Assembly: GCA_902619665.1 (NCBI GenBank)
Contig: CACNFB010000002.1
Span: 62,001 to 126,000, forward strand
Direction of reading: 5' to 3'
Source: an uncultured Pelagibacteraceae bacterium
Lineage (GTDB): Bacteria > Pseudomonadota > Alphaproteobacteria > Pelagibacterales > Pelagibacteraceae
Length of the DNA stretch: 64,000 nucleotides
Part shown: positions 42,866 to 51,076 of the stretch, piece by piece
Layout: each line of letters begins with the position of its first letter
Numbering within the stretch: the stretch's first letter is position 1
Program-made: the position numbers and the translations under genes
The notes under the pieces: model-generated
The model's database searches: none
Told to the model about the DNA's origin: nothing
The model's input: the letters and a program-made list of their open reading frames with translations, nothing else

Positions 42866-43856
42866 TTTCAAATTTGTTTTTTAGTGTGCAAACCGCAATG
42901 GCAAATCTTAATGATCTATTCCATTTCAAAACTCTATCATAATTTGGAAATACTAAATAAGCAGGTTTTAACTTATTATTATCTTTAACTATATCACTAT
43001 CAGGTGTTATTATAGCTACTTTTACGTTTTCAGCTATATTCAAATTTTCGAATTCTTTAATATATTTTTTATAATACTTGAATTTTTTTTTATGTTTTAT
43101 TTTTTTTGCTGAAGTATTTAATAATTTCTTAGGGATATTTTCATTTAAATCAATCTTAAAAAAACATGGCTCATTTTTTTTCCAACCAATTTTATTTAAA
43201 TAATTTGCAGCAGAGGCAAAAGAATCATCTGCTTCTTTTAATTCAATAATCGAATTATTATTATAGTCTATAGCATAATTAGAGATTGTAGTTGGCATAA
43301 ACTGAAAATTACCAAAGGCACCAGCCCATGAGCCAAATAAAATGTCTTTATCAACTTTATTTTGGTCAATCAACCTCAGTATTGTAATTAATTCGTTTGA
43401 AAAAAATTCACTTCTTCGTTTATCGTAACTTAAAGTTGCTAATGATGAAATTATATCCATTTTGCCTAAATACGTACCATAGTTTGTCTCAATACCCATT
43501 AAAGCCAGCAAAAGTTCTTTTTCAACTTTGAATTCTTTATCAACAATATTAATTAAATTTTTATTTTTTTTATAAATTTTTTTACCTTTTTTGACTTTAT
43601 CTTTAGATGTTCTTTTTGAAACATAAGTTTTTGTATCTTCATAAAATTCAGGTTGATATCTGTCATACTCAATTACTTTAGGAAGAAAAATTGCATTATT
43701 CATGACTACATCAACAGTTTCCTCTGAAATACCTTCATTAATAGCTTTTTTTTTAAATTCTATAATCCAAGAGCTAAATTTTTCATCAGAATTAACCTTG
43801 GTAAAAGTTATTAACATTAAAAGTAATGACGAGATTATAATACTAATTTTTCTCAT
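42855..43856 (-). CDS. mltB: lytic murein transglycosylase B
   Basis: Cleaves peptidoglycan glycan strands to 1,6-anhydro products in the periplasm. The 333-residue protein has a signal-like N-terminus (ISIIISSLLLMLITFTKVNS, no lipobox cysteine), the catalytic glutamate in LALMGIETNYGTYLGK, and FGSWAGAFGNFQFMPTTISN (G-S-x-A-G-A-x-G-x-x-Q-F-M-P) and DSFASAANYLNKIGW. It overlaps rarD by 14 bases upstream and rlpA by 11 bases downstream, within the cell-wall section of the operon. Confidence 0.93.
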   Translation of the reverse strand: MRKISIIISSLLLMLITFTKVNSDEKFSSWIIEFKKKAINEGISEETVDVVMNNAIFLPKVIEYDRYQPEFYEDTKTYVSKRTSKDKVKKGKKIYKKNKNLINIVDKEFKVEKELLLALMGIETNYGTYLGKMDIISSLATLSYDKRRSEFFSNELITILRLIDQNKVDKDILFGSWAGAFGNFQFMPTTISNYAIDYNNNSIIELKEADDSFASAANYLNKIGWKKNEPCFFKIDLNENIPKKLLNTSAKKIKHKKKFKYYKKYIKEFENLNIAENVKVAIITPDSDIVKDNNKLKPAYLVFPNYDRVLKWNRSLRFAIAVCTLKNKFENEL

Positions 43857-44715
43857 ATAAATTATTTAAATAAATCAATACGGCAATCCATATTATTATA
43901 AAACTAATAAACTTTTCAAAAGAAAATATCTCTCCATAATAAAAGTATCCTAACAAAAATTGAAAGGTTGGTGTTATATAAAATATCATACCTGTGGGTC
44001 CAAGACCAGATAACTCAACACCTTTCACATACAAAAATAGTGGTATAACAGTTATAGGTCCAGCTAAAACTAATAAAAACATCATTGAAATATTGTCTGT
44101 AGAAAAATAATTAACCTCAATTTTAAATAAATAAATTAGGGCTATAAGTGCAAAAGGAAAAATAAAAAAACTTTCTACCAATAAACCAATATCAGTATCA
44201 ACTTTTATTAATTTTCTACAAACATTATATAATGACCAAGATATAGCAACTGTTAAACCTATCCAGGGTATAGTCTTAAATTCATATAGCATATAAAATA
44301 TTGAGCATAAAACTAATATGATTGATAAAATTATTTTAAAATTTAGTTTTTCCTTAAAAAATAAATGACCAAAAAAAACACTCATAATAGGCATTATGAA
44401 ATAGCCAAAACTAGCATTTATAATTTGATTAGTTGAAACTGCATATATCCAAACAGACCAATTTGTAAGAATTAAGATTGAGGATAAAAATAATACAAAT
44501 ATTTTTTTTGATGATTTTAGAATAAGAAGAAGCTTTTGCCATTTAAATAAAAAAAAGGTTGTAATTAATAAAAATATTGTTGTCCATAAACATCTATGTA
44601 TAACTAATTCGAGCGGACCTACAAAAGATAAAGATCTAAAATAAATTACTCCGATTACACCCCACCAAAAAGATCCTAAACTACTGAGAATAATACCTTG
44701 ATTAAATTTTTTCAT
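43843..44715 (-). CDS. rarD: EamA-family transporter RarD
   Basis: A membrane protein of about 290 residues with ten helices. RarD signature segments: GSFWWGVIGVIYFRSLSFVG, ELVIHRCLWTTIFLLI, NWSVWIYAVSTNQIINASFG, GYFIMPIMSVFFGHLFFKEK and AGPITVIPLFLYVKGVELSG. RarD proteins are named for chloramphenicol sensitivity in E. coli, but their natural substrate is not established. The ATG at 44715 is chosen; a TTG at 44739 would add eight residues. First gene of the minus-strand run down to the MBL hydrolase. Confidence 0.9.
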   Translation of the reverse strand: MKKFNQGIILSSLGSFWWGVIGVIYFRSLSFVGPLELVIHRCLWTTIFLLITTFFLFKWQKLLLILKSSKKIFVLFLSSILILTNWSVWIYAVSTNQIINASFGYFIMPIMSVFFGHLFFKEKLNFKIILSIILVLCSIFYMLYEFKTIPWIGLTVAISWSLYNVCRKLIKVDTDIGLLVESFFIFPFALIALIYLFKIEVNYFSTDNISMMFLLVLAGPITVIPLFLYVKGVELSGLGPTGMIFYITPTFQFLLGYFYYGEIFSFEKFISFIIIWIAVLIYLNNLYEKN

Positions 44716-44782
44716 ATAATTATGACTTATTAGGGACAATTACACTTAAAATATCTTAAGATATAGTAAAAAACTTATTATG

Positions 44783-44810
44783 TTGTAGAAATGTTTTTTT
44801 TAAATATAAA
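44783..44810 (+). promoter_or_regulatory. possible promoter of tRNA-Ser
   Basis: TTGTAG (44783-44788, three of six) is followed after 16 bases by TATAAA (44805-44810, five of six matches to the -10 box). Initiation would fall about 44817, a few bases before the tRNA at 44821. The -35 box is weak, and AT-rich DNA gives such matches often, so this is only a candidate. Confidence 0.35.
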
Positions 44811-44820
44811 TGTCTGGAGT

Positions 44821-44910
44821 GGAGAGATGGCTGAGCGGTTGAAAGCACCGGTCTTGAAAACCGGCAAAGGGGCAACTCTTTCCTGGGTTCGAATCCCAGT
44901 CTCTCCGCCA
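44821..44910 (+). tRNA. tRNA-Ser (anticodon TGA)
   Basis: A 90-base class II tRNA with encoded CCA. Acceptor GGAGAGA/TCTCTCC, discriminator G; anticodon stem ACCGG/CCGGC-like around CTTGAAA gives TGA (Ser). The long variable arm (AAAGGGGCAACTCTTT) is the serine hallmark. The T arm CTGGG-TTCGAAT-CCCAG is standard. The following sdhE stop codon begins one base after the CCA. Confidence 0.97.
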
Positions 44911-45168
44911 CTAAAACTTTTTAAACCTATCAATTATATCTAGCAAATTTTTGTCTTTAATATTATCTAATGATTCTTTTTTTTTAAAAGAAATTAATGT
45001 TTCATCATCCATATTAACAAACGTGTCTAATATTTTTAGTGTGTCCTCATTCAACTCGTCTATAAAAGATTTAACAAAAGCGGTCATTAATATGTCCATT
45101 TCTTTTGTACCTCTATAAGAAGCTCTATAAATAATTTTATTTTTAAGATCTTCTTTATTTTGTGACAT
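44911..45168 (-). CDS. sdhE: succinate dehydrogenase assembly factor SdhE (SDH5/DUF339)
   Basis: An 85-residue helical protein that helps attach FAD to the flavoprotein subunit of succinate dehydrogenase. Diagnostic segment: KIIYRASYRGTKEMDILMTA, containing the R-G-x-x-E motif needed for flavinylation, then FVNMDDETLISF. The family is shared by Proteobacteria and mitochondria. In Alphaproteobacteria it is typically adjacent to, and divergent from, recG, exactly as here. Confidence 0.92.
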   Translation of the reverse strand: MSQNKEDLKNKIIYRASYRGTKEMDILMTAFVKSFIDELNEDTLKILDTFVNMDDETLISFKKKESLDNIKDKNLLDIIDRFKKF

Positions 45169-45184
45169 GGATATATAAGTAAAT

Positions 45185-47224
45185 ATGTCTAATTATGAAT
45201 ACTTGTTATCAGATATCAATAAAATTAATGGTATTGGTACCAAAACAGCCAAATTATTTAGAAAAAAAAATATTAATACAATTTTTGACTTATTATGGAA
45301 TTTGCCAAGAGATATAATAGATAGAAGTGATTTAAGAAAAATAAATCAACTTCAAATTGGTAAAATACAAACTATATCAGTAAATGTAAGGAAATATAAT
45401 TTTCCCAGAGTTAGGAATTTACCTAACAGGGTATTATGTGAAGACGAAACAGGAAAATTAGATTGTATTTTTTTTAATAGTTACGAAGGATACATCAGGA
45501 AAATACTACCTTTAAACTCAAGGGTAATTATAAGCGGTAAAATTAATTTTTATAAAAACAGATATCAAATTACAAATCCAACATACTTAGGTAATAACAT
45601 AAATAGTATCAAAAAGGTTGATACAAAATATAGCTTAACAGAGGGATTAAATGAAAAAAAATATAACAAAATTATTAGTCAGGTTTTAAATAAAATTCCA
45701 GATTTAAATGAATGGTTAAATAAAAATATTAGTAATAAATTTGAAAATATAAAATGGAAAGATGCAGTTATTCAACTACATGATCCAAAGAATTTAAATA
45801 AGAAGGGTTCTTTTTACAAAAGATTGGTTTTTGATGAAATTTTATCAAGTTTTTTAATTAATTCTAAAATAAGAAAATCGGTAAAAAAACTAAAGAAAAC
45901 TAAAAAAAAATTTAGCTCTAATAACATTAAACGTATAACAAATAAAATAGATTTTGAACTGACAAAAGATCAATTAAAGGCAATAAATGAAATTAACGAT
46001 GATTTAAGATCTGAACAAAAAATGTTCAGACTTTTACAGGGTGATGTAGGAAGTGGAAAAACAATAGTCGCTCTAATATCAATTTTAAATGTTATAAATA
46101 GCAAATTTCAGGTTGCTTTTATGGCACCAACCGAAATATTGGCGCAACAACATTATAACTTAGCTAAAAGCTTACTGCCTGATAATGTAAAAATTGATAT
46201 ATTAACAAGTAAAACAGATAATAAAATTAGAAAAAAAATTATTAATGATCTTGAAAATCATCAAATTGATTTATTAATAGGAACGCACTCTTTATTCCAA
46301 AATAAAATTAATTACAGAAAATTGGGATTAATCATTATTGATGAACAACATAAATTTGGAGTAAAACAAAGAAAGAAGCTATCTGATAAGGGTGGTAAAA
46401 ATTGCGATATATTAGTTATGTCAGCAACACCAATTCCTAGAACTATGATTATGACAATTTTTGGCGATATGGATGTTTCTATTATAAAAAGCAAACCTAA
46501 AAATCGGAAAGAAATAACCACATTAAGTAAATTAGATAAAAAAATAAACGAAATATTAGCATTTTTAAAAAAACAAATAAAAAATGGAAATCAAATTTTT
46601 TGGGTGTGTCCATTGATCGAGGAGTCAAAAAAAGTAGATCATCAATCATCTGTTAGTAGATACGAATATTTAAAAAAAAACTTTTCAAATAAAGTTGGTA
46701 TACTTCATGGAAATTTAGATAAATATAAAAAAGAAAAAATTTTAAATGACTTTCTAAATAAAAAAATTGATATATTGGTTTCTACAACTGTAATTGAAGT
46801 AGGTATAGATTTTCCAAACGCTAATGTAATAGTAATAGAAAATGCAAATAAATTTGGATTGTCGCAACTACATCAATTAAGAGGTAGAGTTGGTCGTGGT
46901 GATAAAGAGGCATATTGTATATTAATGTTTAAATCTAACTTGAGTGAGAATGCAAAAAAAAGGATTAAAATATTAAAAAGCAGTAATGATGGTTTTAAGA
47001 TATCAGAAGAAGATATGAAGCTAAGGGGGTATGGAGATTTGTTAGGTTTCAAACAAAGTGGAATACAAAGTTTTAGAATTGCTGATCCAATACTAAATGA
47101 AGATCTTTTTTTTCTTGCTGAACAAGAAGTTAAAAGAATTGAAATTACAAATGAAAATATTGATAACTATATGCCCTTACTAAAAATGTATGATAGGGCT
47201 GATATTCTCAACGACCTAGTTTAA
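45185..47224 (+). CDS. recG: ATP-dependent DNA helicase RecG
   Basis: Regresses stalled replication forks and processes Holliday junctions. The 679 residues contain an N-terminal wedge/OB domain (DINKINGIGTKTAKLFRKKN; VLCEDETGKLDCIFFN), then helicase domains: LLQGDVGSGKTIVALISILN (Walker A), FMAPTEILAQQHY (Ia), LIIIDEQHKFGVKQRKKL (DEQH), MSATPIPRTM (III), GILHGNLDKYKKEKIL and HQLRGRVGRGDKEAYCIL (VI). The stop interlocks with the convergent DUF502 stop in TTAA. Confidence 0.96.
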   Translation: MSNYEYLLSDINKINGIGTKTAKLFRKKNINTIFDLLWNLPRDIIDRSDLRKINQLQIGKIQTISVNVRKYNFPRVRNLPNRVLCEDETGKLDCIFFNSYEGYIRKILPLNSRVIISGKINFYKNRYQITNPTYLGNNINSIKKVDTKYSLTEGLNEKKYNKIISQVLNKIPDLNEWLNKNISNKFENIKWKDAVIQLHDPKNLNKKGSFYKRLVFDEILSSFLINSKIRKSVKKLKKTKKKFSSNNIKRITNKIDFELTKDQLKAINEINDDLRSEQKMFRLLQGDVGSGKTIVALISILNVINSKFQVAFMAPTEILAQQHYNLAKSLLPDNVKIDILTSKTDNKIRKKIINDLENHQIDLLIGTHSLFQNKINYRKLGLIIIDEQHKFGVKQRKKLSDKGGKNCDILVMSATPIPRTMIMTIFGDMDVSIIKSKPKNRKEITTLSKLDKKINEILAFLKKQIKNGNQIFWVCPLIEESKKVDHQSSVSRYEYLKKNFSNKVGILHGNLDKYKKEKILNDFLNKKIDILVSTTVIEVGIDFPNANVIVIENANKFGLSQLHQLRGRVGRGDKEAYCILMFKSNLSENAKKRIKILKSSNDGFKISEEDMKLRGYGDLLGFKQSGIQSFRIADPILNEDLFFLAEQEVKRIEITNENIDNYMPLLKMYDRADILNDLV

Positions 47225-47835
47225 TTTGATGGGTCTGATGTTCCTGCAGAAACTATAAATTTTGAAGCTTCTTCAAATGACATATCTAAATAGATAACTT
47301 CGTCTTTAGGATACATTAGTAAAAAACCACTAGTAGGATTAGGAGTGGTTGGCACAAATACATTAATCATTTGTTTGTTAACTTTTTTGCTAATCTCTCC
47401 TTCATTTTCTTTTGTTGCAAAACCAACTGCCCAAGAGCCTTTTTTTGGGTACTCAACTAAGACAACACTTTTTTTATCTTTGCCTGTTGAAGTAAAACTT
47501 TGTGTCATTTGACCTATGGCTGAATATATTGTTCGTAAAATTGGAATCTTTTTAAATATGTCATTAATTAATGAAACAATTCTTTTTCCAAAAAAAGATA
47601 AAGAAATTCCACCAACAATAATTATTATAACAACAGATAATAAAATTTCTAAACCTGGTATCGAAAAAGGTAAATAACTATTTGGATTAATTTCATTTGG
47701 AAGGAGTTTAGATGAAATTTTAATTAAAAAAATTGTTAAATATAAAGTAAATCCAATCGGGACAAGAACCACAATGCCAGCTAAAAAATAATTTCTTAAT
47801 CTAGCCAAAATTGAGATTTTTTTTTTATCAGACAT
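47221..47835 (-). CDS. DUF502 family membrane protein
   Basis: A 204-residue protein with two N-terminal membrane helices (YFLAGIVVLVPIGFTLYLTI and LEILLSVVIIIIVGGISLSF) and a soluble C-terminal domain. Family marks: LRNYFLAGIVVLVPIGFTLY, IPILRTIYSAIGQMTQSFTS, VVLVEYPKKGSWAVGFATKE, NVFVPTTPNPTSGFLLMYPK and EEASKFIVSAGTSDPSN. DUF502 proteins are widespread in bacteria and plants (COV-like); their role is not known, although an envelope role is suspected. A 32-residue ORF stands directly upstream. Confidence 0.88.
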   Translation of the reverse strand: MSDKKKISILARLRNYFLAGIVVLVPIGFTLYLTIFLIKISSKLLPNEINPNSYLPFSIPGLEILLSVVIIIIVGGISLSFFGKRIVSLINDIFKKIPILRTIYSAIGQMTQSFTSTGKDKKSVVLVEYPKKGSWAVGFATKENEGEISKKVNKQMINVFVPTTPNPTSGFLLMYPKDEVIYLDMSFEEASKFIVSAGTSDPSN

Positions 47836-47836
47836 A

Positions 47837-47935
47837 TTAATTGTAAGATGAATAAATAACGAAAATTAATGCGATAATAAACAAAAATAACAATATTTTA
47901 TTGTTTAAATTCATATATATTTTATAAATCATCAT
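47837..47935 (-). CDS. possible 32-residue membrane micropeptide
   Basis: A short minus-strand frame (MMIYKIYMNLNNK, then a hydrophobic stretch ILLFLFIIALIFVIY) that ends one base before the ATG of the DUF502 gene. It would be a single membrane helix with a charged N-terminus. The gap it fills (121 bases) must also hold the divergent promoters, and AT-rich DNA encodes such hydrophobic runs easily, so the call is weak. A second in-frame ATG at 47914 would give a 25-residue form. Confidence 0.25.
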   Translation of the reverse strand: MMIYKIYMNLNNKILLFLFIIALIFVIYSSYN

Positions 47936-47956
47936 TAATACAAGAAAATAATTATT

Positions 47957-48775
47957 ATGGATAGAAGAAAATTTTTAAATTTAGTTGGTTGTGGTTGTTG
48001 TGGTTATTTTCTTACATCATGTGGATCCGCGCCAATTACAGATAGAAAACAATTAAAATTAGTACCAGAATCAAAAATAAATGCACAAGCAGCAAATTTA
48101 TATGAAAAAATTAAAGAAAAAGAGAAACTAAGTGACGATATAAAGTCCCTTAATCTTATTAAAGAAATAGGAAAAAAAATGGAAAACTCAATAAGTCTTT
48201 ATTTTGATAATAAAAATATTCCAGATCCAACAAATAATTTTCAATGGGAATATATATTAATAGATAACAAAAAGATTAAAAATGCATGGTGTATGCCTGG
48301 AGGAAAAATAGCTGTTTATACAGGTATGCTAGAAATCACAAAAAATGAAGATGGACTTGCTGCTGTTATGGGTCATGAAATTGCACATGCAGTTGCAAAA
48401 CATGGTGTCGAAAGAGCAAGTAGGACTGTTGTATTAAAAACTAGCACCCAGTTAATAGATATTTTATCTGGTGGTAAGCTTTCACAAGTAAATAGAACTA
48501 CGGGTATGGATACTGTTGGTTTGTTATCTAAAATAGGTATTATGAATCCTTTTAATCGTAAACAAGAATCTGAAGCTGACTACTTGGGATTAATTTTTTC
48601 ATCTTTATCAGGATATGATATTAGGGAAACTACAAAAATATGGGAGAGAATGAAAGAGGCAAATAAAGGTAAAGAGCCGCCCATATTTTTAAATACACAT
48701 CCATCATCCTCGAAAAGAATTGAAAATATAAATGGTTGGATTGATAAGATAAGATATGAGTTTCCACCAATATAG
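47957..48775 (+). CDS. M48 family metalloprotease, Tat-type lipoprotein
   Basis: A 272-residue zinc peptidase (LoiP/BepA/Oma1-like). The N-terminus MDRRKFLNLVGCGCC has the twin-arginine R-R-K-F-L pattern and is followed by a lipobox in YFLTSCGSAP, so it is probably exported folded by Tat and lipidated. Catalytic motif: VMGHEIAHAVAKHGVE (H-E-x-x-H) with the third ligand in RKQESEADYLGLIFSS (E-x-x-x-D). NAWCMPGGKIAVYTGML precedes it as usual for the family. Such proteases remove misfolded outer-membrane proteins. TatABC is encoded 14 kb away in this window. Confidence 0.9.
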   Translation: MDRRKFLNLVGCGCCGYFLTSCGSAPITDRKQLKLVPESKINAQAANLYEKIKEKEKLSDDIKSLNLIKEIGKKMENSISLYFDNKNIPDPTNNFQWEYILIDNKKIKNAWCMPGGKIAVYTGMLEITKNEDGLAAVMGHEIAHAVAKHGVERASRTVVLKTSTQLIDILSGGKLSQVNRTTGMDTVGLLSKIGIMNPFNRKQESEADYLGLIFSSLSGYDIRETTKIWERMKEANKGKEPPIFLNTHPSSSKRIENINGWIDKIRYEFPPI

Positions 48776-48788
48776 TATGTAGTTAATA

Positions 48789-48864
<76 letters not shown>

Positions 48865-48915
48865 ATAAAGAATTGACTTTTATAGTGATTATTTTTTAAT
48901 TATCAATGCGAAATT

Positions 48916-50028
48916 TTATAACTTATTAGCATATTTCCTATAAAACTTGGTAAAAGTACCTCTTTTAATATTTTTTCTAATTTCATACATTAATTCTTGA
49001 TAAAAATTAATATTATTTAATGTAAGAATCATAGAGCCCAACATTTCATTGGTGTTGAATAAGTGATTAATATAATTTTTAGAGTATTTATTTAAATCGA
49101 ATATTTTTACTGATTCATCTAGTGGTTTGTTGTCTTTTTTGTATTTTGCGTTTCTAATATTCACTTTTCCATTCCAAGTAAATGCTAGGCCCGTTCTTCC
49201 AGCCCTAGTTGGTAATACACAATCAAACATATCAACACCGCGCATTACAGATCCAAGTATATCTGAAGGTGTTCCAACACCCATTAAATATCTAGGTTTA
49301 TTGATAGGCATGTAATTCTTAAGATAATCTAAAACCTTAAACATCTCTTTTTGAGAGTCTCCTACGGCCAATCCACCTATAGCATATCCATCAAACCCGA
49401 TTTTTATTAGTTCTTTTAATGACTTTAATCTTAGATCATTAAATAAACCTCCTTGAACAATACCAAAGAGGGCCTTGTGTTTATTTCTTCCAAATTCTTT
49501 TTTTGATCTCTTGGCCCATTCAGTTGATAGATTTACAGCATTCAAAATCGTGTCATAGCTTAATGTTTTTCTTGGACATTCATCTAGTACCATAACAATA
49601 TCTGAGTTTAGTTTTTTTTGTATTTTAATACTTTGTTCTGGGCTTAATATGAATTTTTTTCCATCAATATGAGAATTAAATATTGCACCTTTAGATCTAT
49701 CAATTTTGTTTAACTTAGATAATGACATAATTTGATATCCACCAGAATCAGTTAAGATTGGCACTTTACAGTTCATAAAATTATGTAGACCACCAGCTTT
49801 TTTAACTCTGTCTGCACCAGGTCTAATCATTAAATGATAGGTATTAGATAAAACAATTTGACTTCCAGCCTTAATAACATCTTTAATAAATGTAGCTTTA
49901 ACAGTTGCCTGGGTCCCAACTGGCATAAATACTGGAGTATCTATTGTACCACGACTAGTAATTATTTTTCCAAGTCTTGCAAATTTTTCTTTTTTAAGAA
50001 CATTAAAATTAAATTTTTTTAATGTCAT
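48916..50028 (-). CDS. tgt: queuine tRNA-ribosyltransferase-like protein lacking the zinc cysteines
   Basis: TGT replaces guanine-34 of certain tRNAs with preQ1 in queuosine synthesis. The 370-residue TIM barrel keeps the active-site elements: PVFMPVGTQATVKA, LSNTYHLMIRPGADRVKKAG, ILTDSGGYQIMSLS (catalytic Asp region), HIDGKKFILSPEQSIKIQ, FGIVQGGLFNDLRLKSL, YAIGGLAVGD and FDCVLPTRAGRTG. The structural zinc site is gone: where other TGTs have C-x-C-x-x-C before the N-Y-S segment, this one reads PLDESVKIFDLNKYS; only the later histidine (YINHLF) remains. Usually queA sits next to tgt; here it does not. Confidence 0.9.
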   Translation of the reverse strand: MTLKKFNFNVLKKEKFARLGKIITSRGTIDTPVFMPVGTQATVKATFIKDVIKAGSQIVLSNTYHLMIRPGADRVKKAGGLHNFMNCKVPILTDSGGYQIMSLSKLNKIDRSKGAIFNSHIDGKKFILSPEQSIKIQKKLNSDIVMVLDECPRKTLSYDTILNAVNLSTEWAKRSKKEFGRNKHKALFGIVQGGLFNDLRLKSLKELIKIGFDGYAIGGLAVGDSQKEMFKVLDYLKNYMPINKPRYLMGVGTPSDILGSVMRGVDMFDCVLPTRAGRTGLAFTWNGKVNIRNAKYKKDNKPLDESVKIFDLNKYSKNYINHLFNTNEMLGSMILTLNNINFYQELMYEIRKNIKRGTFTKFYRKYANKL

Positions 50029-50037
50029 TAATTAAAA

Positions 50038-50589
50038 TTATTCTGATTTAAAAGATATTATCTTATCTGGATCAGTCACAGCTCCGTTATTATTCGAGTC
50101 GCCTCTTTTAATTTTATCAACAAATTCCATTCCACTAATTACTTTACCGAATACAGTATATTGTCTGTCTAAAAATGGAGCTGGTTGAAAACAAATAAAA
50201 AACTGGCTATTAGCACTATCTGGGTTTTGAGATCTGGCCATAGATAATGTGCCTCTCTCATGTGGTAAATTATTAAATTCAGCTTTTAGATCTGGTAAAT
50301 CAGAACCACCCATACCTGCTCTATTTAAATCAAATTCTTTGCTCTCTGTATTACCAAATTGCACATCACCTGTCTGCGCCATAAATCCATCTATTACTCT
50401 ATGAAATACAACACCGTTGTATTTTCCTGAATTTGCTAATTCTTTTATTCTGTTAACATGACCTGGGGCAACATCTGGAAATAATTCAATTTTCACCTCC
50501 CCGTCTTTTAATTTTAAAATCATAGTATTTTCCTCCGCTGATAAATTAGAACTAATAAATAAAAATATTAAGATTAATACTCTAATCAT
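50038..50589 (-). CDS. periplasmic cyclophilin-type peptidyl-prolyl isomerase
   Basis: A 183-residue protein with a signal peptide (MIRVLILIFLFISSNLSA) and a complete cyclophilin domain: GEVKIELFPDVAPGHVNRIK, NGVVFHRVIDGFMAQTGDVQ (catalytic Arg in F-H-R-V, with F and Q), ERGTLSMARSQNPDSANSQF, FFICFQPAPFLDRQYTVFG and VFGKVISGMEFVDKI. It speeds proline isomerisation of exported proteins. The gene overlaps coaD by eight bases; coaD-ppi(-queA)-tgt is a common alphaproteobacterial order. Confidence 0.94.
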   Translation of the reverse strand: MIRVLILIFLFISSNLSAEENTMILKLKDGEVKIELFPDVAPGHVNRIKELANSGKYNGVVFHRVIDGFMAQTGDVQFGNTESKEFDLNRAGMGGSDLPDLKAEFNNLPHERGTLSMARSQNPDSANSQFFICFQPAPFLDRQYTVFGKVISGMEFVDKIKRGDSNNNGAVTDPDKIISFKSE

Positions 50590-51076
50590 TTAATTTTAGT
50601 TTTAAATGTTTTAATACACTTTTTGTAGTAAATTTCTTCACATTTCCTTTTAAATCGGCAATCTCTTTTACTAATTTAGATGAAATAATTTGATTTTGAG
50701 GGTCAGACATTAAAAATACAGTTTCAATTTTATCATTTAATTTTTTATTCATTCCAGAAAGTTGAAATTCATATTCAAAATCCGAAGTTGCTCTAAGTCC
50801 CCTAAGGATCACGTTGGATTTCATTTTTTTACAAAAATCAGTCGTTAAAGTATTAAATGTTACTACCTTTATTTGCTTCTTTTTAAATTTAAGATCACTA
50901 AAAAGAGATTTTTTTACTAAATATTCTCTCTCTTCAGCTGAAAATAAATATTCTTTATTATTACCATCTGAAATCGCAATTATAAGGTTATCAAAAATAT
51001 TTAATGCTTTTTTGATTAAATCTATATGGCCAAAAGTAATTGGGTCAAATGTTCCTGGATAAATAACTTTTTTCAT
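50582..51076 (-). CDS. coaD: phosphopantetheine adenylyltransferase
   Basis: Penultimate step of coenzyme A synthesis: ATP plus 4'-phosphopantetheine to dephospho-CoA. The 164 residues contain the nucleotidyltransferase motif IYPGTFDPITFGHIDLIKKA (T/H-x-G-H), VILRGLRATSDFEYEFQLSG and FLMSDPQNQIISSKLVKEIA (I-S-S-x-x-V-K-E). The start shares one base with the gyrA stop; the ATG is used. Confidence 0.96.
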   Translation of the reverse strand: MKKVIYPGTFDPITFGHIDLIKKALNIFDNLIIAISDGNNKEYLFSAEEREYLVKKSLFSDLKFKKKQIKVVTFNTLTTDFCKKMKSNVILRGLRATSDFEYEFQLSGMNKKLNDKIETVFLMSDPQNQIISSKLVKEIADLKGNVKKFTTKSVLKHLKLKLND

